Below, one piece after another: positions 17,532 to 23,551 of a DNA stretch of 23,551 nucleotides. The stretch is taken from NCBI GenBank assembly GCA_003427395.1, contig BFEA01000473.1, positions 862,812 through 886,362 of the forward strand, given 5' to 3'. A program made the position numbers and the translations under genes. Below the pieces are notes generated by a model, which was given only the letters and a program-made list of their open reading frames with translations, made no database searches and was not told where the DNA came from. Position 1 is the first letter of the stretch; the number at the start of each line of letters is the position of its first letter. The DNA is from Chara braunii (lineage: Eukaryota; Streptophyta; Charophyceae; Charales; Characeae).

Positions 17532-18824
17532 TTGGGCGCCTTGCCGATCATAAGATCCGGTCGTCCTCTCTAGTGTCCTACTCGTCGCTCATAAGCTACA
17601 ACACTGTACACAATATGCACTAATGCACTCTAGGTGCCTACCGCAATGCAGTGCACAAACCACTATTAATTGGTGGCTATTTCGGAGTAGATACACTTGG
17701 GGTCAACAGGTAAGTCAGATTCCTACAAACGAAACTATTTTTAAACTGATTAGTGCGCAAACAGAATGCACAGTGAACAATGCCAGTTCTAATTATGTTG
17801 TCTGTCAGATGTCAAATGGTTGTACACCTAACTAATCAAAACATAAAAATAGAATCATTTGTGTGGATAGGACGGTATGAAAGTTTTATCGAACTTATCA
17901 CCTGAAATCTACCCCTCCCTTAGTTCCCCTAAATGTCACTTGACGTCAGCGTCCCTGAGCAATCCGGAGGGCGTCGCGTGTCTAAAAGGTGTGTTCGGCC
18001 CACCCCTGTGCCCAGAGTATCGGCTGAGCTGGCCAGCCCTGCACTGGATTATCCTCGTGTGCAGCGAGCCTTACAATTGTTGGCTGATCCAGAGGCAATT
18101 TAACGACCGCCCCCAAGTGTCATCAGGAATTATTTTACGCCGCAGCAGGACGACGATCTCAGCCAATGATTTCCCCTGCCGGTGTTTATTTAAAGACATC
18201 CGGTTCTCGTCTCCCACTTAGGGCTCGCCTGCCCTTCAGTACCCATCTAAGAGCGGAGCAAGCCAAACAGAGGACAAGCAGCGAAGCATGCGTGCTCTAC
18301 TCCCGATGGGTTGGCATGGTGACCGTGACCCAATGCTTCGTCCAAGGCCCTTCAGAAAGCTCCGCCCATCTTCTCCCAGATGCTCCACGTGAACATTGCC
18401 AGCTCTCAAGGTTGAGCGCACTCGACACCTCACTATGAGAGGACTCTCAAGATGGAACACAAACTTACGGTAACAAGAAGGTAGATAAGGTTAAGAGCAA
18501 CATACCTCAAATACCTGCCCCCAACCACATAGATAATCTCACCAGATGACCTGATGCCGATTGTGATCATTGCTTCGGCACAACCAGCATTACACGCCGT
18601 TCCACCTCAGCATCAATCGCACATGAGATAGTTCTCATCACACTGTCCAGACCCACATTACCCCACATAGCCTTCCTGGCGATCCCCTCACCTCCTGGCT
18701 CGTCAATCACTCGTCTCCGCCCTCCTCACTACACACCACTTACGGCCTAACTCACCAAGCAGACCACATGTATGTACCGCATAAGGCAGAAGACGAGCGC
18801 CAGATGAGCGCAAATCGTATCACA
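17532..18824. other. Leader region between primer-binding site and gag
   Basis: About 1.3 kb without a supported coding region on either strand. The plus-strand frames (17877-18221, 18166-18438) show no motif. By position this is the 5' untranslated leader of the minus-strand element, where packaging signals would lie. Confidence 0.6.
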
Positions 18825-18836
18825 ACTCCGATACCA
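18825..18836 (-). promoter_or_regulatory. Primer-binding site, initiator-tRNA-Met-like
   Basis: The minus strand reads TGGTATCGGAGT, starting three bases inside the end of the 5' LTR (18840). It matches the common plant primer site TGGTATCAGAGC in the first seven bases and partly beyond. This fixes the transcription direction of the element as minus. Confidence 0.78.
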
Positions 18837-18839
18837 AAT

Positions 18840-19726
18840 TGCAAGGAAGATGAGCAATAGCGAACTTCAACAATCAAACAGCATCATACATATGAGTCCA
18901 GATAGCCGTGACCTCAAACCAACAGCAGAATTGCATCACGAGATTCACCAAATAAGAACACACCAAGAGTTCATAAATTGACAATGCTGAAATAGTCCCA
19001 TCATCATCAACGAAGAACCAGAGTTGATATCCTATCTGGCGCTCGGCGCCCAGACTACAGATGGCAGATCCTATCTAGCCTAGACTACAATACCGAATGA
19101 TGACGTCAACAGCTTACCCGAAGTACGAGCATAAAGCGACCAATGGCGCACGCTTCCAGCACCAGGTATTTCTCTCGCCTCACTCACAACCTCATTCCCC
19201 AACAAACATATGCCACTTGCACCCAAGGACCACCCTGCGCCACACCCAGCTCACAGCGGAGCAGCTCGGCTATGGCTGAGTGCCAACGAGCTTCAGCGCA
19301 GCAGCGCTTGCGCAGCATGCAGCCAGCACCCGAATGACAAATGCGGAGGCAGGCCCTTTGCTATATCGAAGTGGCCTGCCTGCGTTCAGTCCCAGGAAGC
19401 TTCCAGTAGGCCCCGGTAGCCTGAGGCCCAGCACATACGAGAACAGGCCTTGGGCCTGAGGTGGTTGCGTGCACCCAACCGCCTTTGGCCTGTGTTTGGC
19501 CCAGTACCCGTATCCAGCCAAGGGCCTGCTTTCCATGCATTCACACAGACGGCCCAGGGCCTGGGTTCTCTCAACCAACTGGCGCTGCGCAACTGCCTGA
19601 ATTTCCTTGAGTTGTGTGGTGACCAAAATAGGGCCCTCAAGCCCTCGTCGTGCCTGCCTTCACTTAGGGCGGCCGGTGTGATACTTTGCAGGGCCTGAAA
19701 GGGGCTCATAGGGCCATAAGCCTCGG
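18840..19726 (-). repeat. 5' LTR of the minus-strand retrotransposon (887 bp)
   Basis: On the plus strand it runs from TGCAAGGAAGATGAGC to AAGCCTCGG and is followed by AGAGC. It aligns with 8309-9006 (direct) and 13834-14060 (inverted). The outer end lacks the canonical CA seen in the inverted copy (CCTCGCA), probably through a point change and a one-base loss. It is dense in AGGCC/GGCCT. Confidence 0.92.
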
Positions 19727-19731
19727 AGAGC
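19727..19731. repeat. 5-bp target-site duplication AGAGC (right)
   Basis: Exact match to 8304-8308. The sequence beyond it (GCAATTTGCGAAACAAAC) continues the palindromic element's arm. Confidence 0.88.
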
Positions 19732-21300
19732 GCAATTTGCGAAACAAACGGCAAAATAAAAAAATCAAAATGAACAAGACAAACATGAAGGGCACAGTGA
19801 AACCATTCACTTTACTCATTCTTCTTTAGACTCACCTTTAACCGTTGCCACGCTGATGAAGTTGAGCGCGAGCTGCCCCCATCCCCGTGTGCCATAACAG
19901 CCCACTTGTACGCTGTGAGAAAGAGGCAGAGTGAAGGGGGGAGGGGATAAGCGCAGGGAGGAGAGATGGAGAGCAGACAAACAAAGAACGATAAAGGGAA
20001 AGTATGGAGTGTGGAGTGAAGATGAAGGCAAAACAGGATAAGAAAAGGCTCAAGAATGAGTCTGTCCTTGACGACAGAGAGGACATACATTGTAAGGATG
20101 ACGTGGATGAACACTTGGAAGACCTACCTGAGCATTCCCAGTGCAACAATTGCCACGACGTGTGGCATTGAGCATGCCCGCCATACACCCCCAACAAATG
20201 GCATGTCGATTGCAGGCCTCAATGAAAGAAGAACGGTCACCAAAAAAGAGCATGCATTCAGTATAGCGCCCATGGCCTCAAAATGGACATATTGTGTCCG
20301 GATCCGGAGGGTGCCTGCAGTCAGGAACGGTGTAACAGTGTTTGTGGTTGTGCAAGGGAGAAGGTTGCAGAGTGTTGGTACATTGTCTTGCTGCAGCACG
20401 GGGCCAGAGGAATGATCTTCGACATAAAAGAGATTGCGGACGGTTTGTTGTGGCAAGAAAACAGCATCATTTTGTAAGAAATCAGTGACATCAATCATGG
20501 CATGGACCATGGTGCCGTGGTCCCACAGCTCCCAGTGGTCAAAGGCATGTACAATGGCCATGTAATGGCCAGGGCCGTGCACAATGCAGGCAGAGATGTG
20601 GGATGGAGGATTAAACCACTCACCTGCTCGAGCATTGCGTAGCTCAAGATGATGGTCCCTCATTGCTACTAGTAGGACAGCAATTGTAAAGCCTCCTTCG
20701 CTGGTATAATTACAATCCTCTGGCTGTCGTTGGGGAAGATCAGCATCCAGCTGAAGGGCGATTGCAAGGAAGTCTGATGGTGTATCAAACGGGCGATGGA
20801 GAATGTGAAGACAAATATTGGTTGCTGTCAGACCACAGAGATTGGTGAGGTTCTCAGGCTGGTTTGTTGGATGCTGGGCAACAATTTGCAGATCACCCAG
20901 ATGGTGTTGCAATTCCAAACTGTGTTGGGTTGTTTGCTGGTCAGTCATTTGCAGATCACTCATGTGGTCTGCGTGTGGTAAAGCACAAAATTCTGGTTCA
21001 TCCGAACAATGCTGGTCAACCATTTGCAGATCCCCCATGTGGTCAACGCCTTGTGGGGTCAACTGCAATCCGGGCAGATCATGTTCCAATCCCTCAACGT
21101 TTAGGGCTGCATCCTAAGTAGGGATTGTGCCTTAAGTCGGGAGTGTACTCTGGGCAGCAGCTGCATTCTGAGTAGGGAATGGTGGCTGCCTGCATGCAGC
21201 TGGAGTGTCTGCAGGTGGCATAGGAGCGGATATTGCCGTTTGAAACAAAGGAACTGCAACAACATGTGGAGGACGCACAGAGAAAATCGAGGCAGACCAT
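19732..21300. repeat. Left arm of the long inverted repeat
   Basis: Its reverse complement aligns with about 21585-23290. Shared landmarks are GTTTGTTTC, AGTGTGCCCTTCATG, GCGTACAAGTGGG, the gene body, and CCAAT/CCCTCAACGTTTAGGGCTGCATCC near 21089-21113, then TTTCAAACGRCAATATYYGCTCCTATGCC toward the centre. Arm differences are substitutions and small indels plus one larger divergent block next to the gene start (about 21118-21175). Confidence 0.9.
20050..21290 (-). pseudogene. Josephin-RING gene, copy 2 (left palindrome arm)
   Basis: The main frame (21089-20124) starts with three tandem ~25-residue repeats of the type HMGDLQMVDQ. The Josephin domain follows: NLCGLTATNICLH (Cys about 85), GGFTIAVL, VHGPGHYMAIV (His about 175) and HWELWDHG, with Asp at the Asn position, 15 residues after the His. 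A deletion removes most of the first zinc motif, shifting the frame near 20325. The proper frame reads CPF then TGA at the second RING Cys, then GRYTEC...ACNRHAICWGC and CPLCRQG, ending at 20050. Upstream of 21089 the same frame is Pro/Ala-rich but has TAG and TAA stops at about 21115 and 21133, each one C-to-T change from a Gln codon. The lost start makes the true 5' end uncertain. Confidence 0.82.
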
Positions 21301-21584
21301 ATATATAGACTCTCCGGTTAATATTGTTCCCATTGTTCCACCTTCCTCGCTAAGGACAAGTTCATCTTCTGTTACGGTGTATCGCCGACGACATCCGCGG
21401 CATCGTCACTTCTCCGCGGATCAACAACATGTTTCTTTATCTGCCCCGATTCTCTTTGTGCCTCCTCCTCAGGTTGTTGCGGTTCCTCTTCTGTTTGCAA
21501 CACCACTACTCCTTTTGTTGTGTATCGTCGACGACATCCGCGGCATCGTCACTTCTTCGGGGATCAGCAACCTGTTTCTTTGTC
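21301..21584. other. Centre of the palindrome, putative divergent promoter
   Basis: This is the spacer between the divergent Josephin-RING copies. It contains ATATATATAGACTC near 21298-21312, readable as a TATA-like box on both strands, and the first copy of a ~143-bp direct repeat (starts 21378 and 21521, TGTATCGYCGACGACATCCGCGGCATCGTCACTTC). A 195-codon plus frame (21233-21820) spans it but is not conserved in the other arm. Promoter function is inferred from position only. Confidence 0.45.
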
Positions 21585-21663
21585 TGCGCTTATTCTCTTT
21601 GTGCCGCCTCCACAGGCTGTTGCGGTTCCTTTCTTTCAAACGACAATATTTGCTCCTATGCCT
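21378..21663 (+). repeat. ~143-bp direct repeat at the palindrome centre, two copies
   Basis: TGTATCGCCGACGACATCC (21378) and TGTATCGTCGACGACATCC (21521) open two copies sharing GCGGCATCGTCACTTCT, CTGTTTCTTT-like and TTCTCTTTGTGCC segments, and GTTGCGGTTCC. The second copy merges into the right arm. Confidence 0.85.
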
Positions 21664-22930
21664 CCTGCAGACAGACCAGGTACCTGCAGGCAGCCACGAG
21701 ACCATGTTATATAACTTCCGGCGTAAGATATTCACGACTCACCAGTACAACACGACGTGGTCCCTGCATAGTGTACACTACCAGGTCCAGGTAGAGTCCC
21801 TACTCAGGATGCAGCCCTAAACGTTGAGGGATTGGAACATGATCTGCCCGGATGGGAGTTGACGCCACAAGGCGTAGACCACATGGGGTATCTGCAAATT
21901 GTTGGCCAGCATTGTTCGGATGAACCACAAATTTGTGCTCCGCCACGCGCAAGCCACATGGGTGAACTGGAAACGAATGACAAGCAAACAACCCAATACA
22001 GTTTGCGCTTGCAACACCATCTGGGTGGTGTGCAAATTGTTCACCAGCATCCAACAACCCAGCCTGAGAACCTCACCAATCACTGTGTCTGACGACAACT
22101 TATATCTGTCTTCACATTCTCCACCGCCCGTTTTATACACCATCGGACTTCTTTGCAATCGCCCTTCAGCTTGATGCTGATCTTCCCCAACTACCAGAGG
22201 ACTATAATTATACCAGTAAAGGAGGCTTTGCCACTACTGTCCTACAAGTAGCAGTGAGGGACCGTCAACTTGAACTACTCAATGCTCGAGCAGGTGAGTG
22301 GTTTAATCCTCCATCCCACATCTTTGCCTCCATTGTGCACGAGTCTGGCCATTACCATTGTACATGCCTCTAACCACTGGGAGTTGTGGGACCACGGCAC
22401 CATGGCCCATGCCATGACTTATGTCACTCATTTCTTACATAATGATGTTGTTTTCTTGCCACAACAAATCGTCTGCAATATCTTTTGTGTCGAAGATCAT
22501 TCCTTTGGCCCCGTGCAGCAGCAAGACAATGTACCAAAACTCTGCGACCTTCTCCTTTGCACAACCACAAACATTGTTACACTCGGCTGTAGCTGCCATC
22601 GTCTCTGTCACAATCACTACAACGAGATGGTTTATGCATCCATGTTTGCAGAGGACTCTCCGTCCCTCCGTTCGTGATCGCAGGCAACCTCAACATCCGG
22701 ATTCTATTTGTCTATTTTGCGGCCATGGGTGCCATACAAAATGTATGGTCTTTTGTGGTCACCGTTCATCCTTTATTTTGGTCTACAATCAACATGCCAC
22801 TTGTCGGGGGTGTATGGCGGACATTCTCAATGCCATCGGTTGTGGCAATTGTTGCACTGAGAATGCTCAGGCAGGTCTTTCATGTGTTTATCCACCTCAT
22901 CCTTACAATGTATGTCCTCTCCATCGTTAA
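21585..22930 (+). pseudogene. Josephin-RING gene, copy 3 (right palindrome arm)
   Basis: It is homologous to copy 2 but reads rightward. The leader has Pro-rich FVPPPQAVAVPFF and an in-frame TAG at 21769-21771. The frame then runs through HMGYLQIVGQ-type repeats to NHCV and stops at 22090-22092, because one base is lost right after the catalytic Cys codon. The Josephin reading resumes in another frame: ICLHILHRPF, SDFFAIALQLDADL, GGFATTVLQ, VHESGHYH, then a frame change near 22350 and NHWELWDHG (Asp at the third catalytic position). Zinc motifs: CDLLLC...CSCHRLC, a frame change near 22660, then CLFCGHG, RGCMADIL and CPLHR, where the last RING Cys is His, ending at TAA 22928-22930. It keeps the first zinc motif that copy 2 lost. 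Confidence 0.82.
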
Positions 22931-23318
22931 GGACAGACTCGTTTGAGCCTTTTATTATCCTTTGTTGCCTTCATCGGAACTCTACACTCCGTACTTTCCC
23001 TTTCCCTTTGACGTTCCTTGTTTGTTTGCTCTCCACCTCTCCTCCCTGTGTTTATCCGCTCCCCCTTCATTTTGCCTCTTTCTCATAACGTACAAGTGGG
23101 TTATCATGGTACATGGGGATGGGGCAGCACACGCTCAACTTCATCAACGTGGCGAGCCTTGTACGTGAGAGGCATAGTGAAACGGCAGTTAACAGAAGAA
23201 TGAGAAACATTCATATTTTCAGTGTGCCCTTCATGTTTTCCTTGTTTTTTAATTGTTTTATTTTTGTCGTTTGTTTCACGAAGTGAGCTCTTTTAGTTCA
23301 TAGTTATGTGACAATATA
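22931..23318. repeat. Right-arm outer end and terminus of the palindromic element
   Basis: This non-coding 3' flank of copy 3 aligns with the reverse complement of 19732-20049 and then with 8277-8308. It ends GAGCTCTTTTAGTTCATAG-TTATGTGACAATATA. Pyrimidine-rich stretches (CTCCACCTCTCCTCCC) are shared by both arms. This end is uninterrupted, so it shows the pre-insertion state of the left terminus. Confidence 0.85.
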
Positions 23319-23551
23319 CATACACAGCGCCTCCTTCATTATCCTCTTCTCCCTCTCTACCTACCGTTTACCGGGCTGCTCTGGTTTGGTGAAACTCCGA
23401 CCAAACAATTTGTCACAACACCTCGGTTGTTGTCCTCTTCTCCCTCTCTGCCACAGCGACTTGTGCAAGGAGGTCTGCAGATGAGCCCGGAGGACGCAGT
23501 GGGCAAGAGAGGAGGAGTTAGCATAGCGATAGGTTAGAGGCAGCCATAGCT
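23319..23551 (+). repeat. Minisatellite units to the right of the palindrome, then unassigned sequence
   Basis: GTTTACCGGGC (about 23366-23376), GAAACTCCGACCAAACAATTTGTCAC (23391 onward) and GTTGTTGTCCTCTTCTCCC repeat the unit seen at 7861-8090. From about 23456 to the window end no gene or repeat is recognised. Confidence 0.75.

Larger units (their letters stand above)
8309..19726 (-). mobile_element. Ty3/gypsy (chromovirus) LTR retrotransposon, 11.4 kb, internally inverted
   Basis: It is bounded by LTR sequence and the 5-bp duplication AGAGC. Minus strand from the right: 5' LTR, iMet-like primer site, long leader, gag. The pol gene, its polypurine tract and the first 227 bp of the 3' LTR are on the plus strand (9007-14060), while the remaining 3' LTR (8309-9006) is on the minus strand. 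A single inversion of about 9007-14060 restores the standard LTR-gag-pol-LTR order. Between gag and pol about 3.2 kb of tandem repeats and unassigned DNA are inserted, unusual for an autonomous element. All coding parts are broken. Confidence 0.88.
8277..23318. mobile_element. Palindromic Josephin-RING repeat element (split by the LTR retrotransposon 8309-19726)
   Basis: The outer ends are TATATTGTCACATA (8277-8290) and its reverse complement (23305-23318), continuing into CTATGAACTAAAAGAGC on both. Without the retrotransposon the element is about 3.6 kb. The left arm is 8277-8308 plus 19732 to about 21300, the right arm about 21585-23318, with a ~285 bp centre. The arms align along most of their length, including the gene bodies, 3' flanks and ends. 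Each arm encodes a Josephin-RING gene read outward. No transposase and no clear target duplication were found, so the class (foldback, long-TIR DNA transposon, or two head-to-head copies) is open. Confidence 0.7.

Noticed and set aside
19270-19754. Minus-strand frames of 118 and 122 codons resembling a coding region
   Set aside because: They are within the 5' LTR, and the same sequence sits in the other LTR pieces; no protein motif is visible.
21233-21820. 195-codon plus-strand open frame across the palindrome centre
   Set aside because: It crosses the boundary of the arm, is not conserved in the other arm, and is leucine/arginine-rich from repeat composition; the Josephin-RING frame explains part of the same DNA better.

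Overview
The window looks like transposon-dense intergenic DNA from a eukaryote. I infer a plant-lineage genome, possibly a streptophyte alga such as Chara, because of the chromodomain-bearing Ty3/gypsy pol genes, a tRNA-iMet-like primer site, a hAT-type element, long microsatellites, and no bacterial gene organisation. That placement is inference from family content and style only. I see no intact host gene, tRNA, rRNA or CRISPR array.

Layout. 1-931 is the decayed 3' end of a plus-strand Ty3/gypsy pol (integrase and chromodomain). A polypurine tract and a 1.15 kb 3' LTR (956-2107, scattered Ns) follow it. 2108-2741 has a large hairpin and low-complexity DNA. 2742-4171 (minus) holds the most interesting gene: a Josephin-type deubiquitinase domain joined to a Cys/His-rich, RING-like C-terminus, broken by one frameshift. 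Its upstream side (4172-4915) is repeat-rich and open in several frames. 5015-6101 is a non-autonomous hAT-like element with matching terminal inverted repeats and 8-bp target duplications. 6110-7780 has no supported gene. 7789-8190 is a degenerate minisatellite.

8277-23318 is a nested structure. The outer host is a long palindromic repeat whose arms each carry a divergently oriented, damaged copy of the Josephin-RING gene (20050-21290 minus, 21585-22930 plus). Its left arm was split near the terminus by an 11.4 kb minus-strand Ty3/gypsy element (8309-19726), flanked by the 5-bp duplication AGAGC. That element has its 5' LTR (18840-19726), primer site and gag (17531-15610) on the minus strand. 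Its pol (10733-13736), polypurine tract and the first part of its 3' LTR (13834-14060) lie on the plus strand, while the rest of that LTR (9006-8309) lies on the minus strand. This is explained by a ~5.05 kb internal inversion of about 9007-14060, with one breakpoint inside the 3' LTR. The inverted segment also carries a 160-bp dimeric tandem array and a 51-bp array. The outer palindrome sits in the same minisatellite on both sides (7861-8190 and 23331-23455).

Relative order inferred: minisatellite, then palindromic Josephin-RING element, then LTR retrotransposon, then internal inversion. Separately, the hAT element landed in another copy of the palindrome's terminal motif. Every long coding region is disabled by stops, frameshifts or deletions. 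The candidate for something undescribed is the multicopy, apparently mobile gene fusing a ubiquitin protease (Josephin) to a RING-type ubiquitin ligase module.
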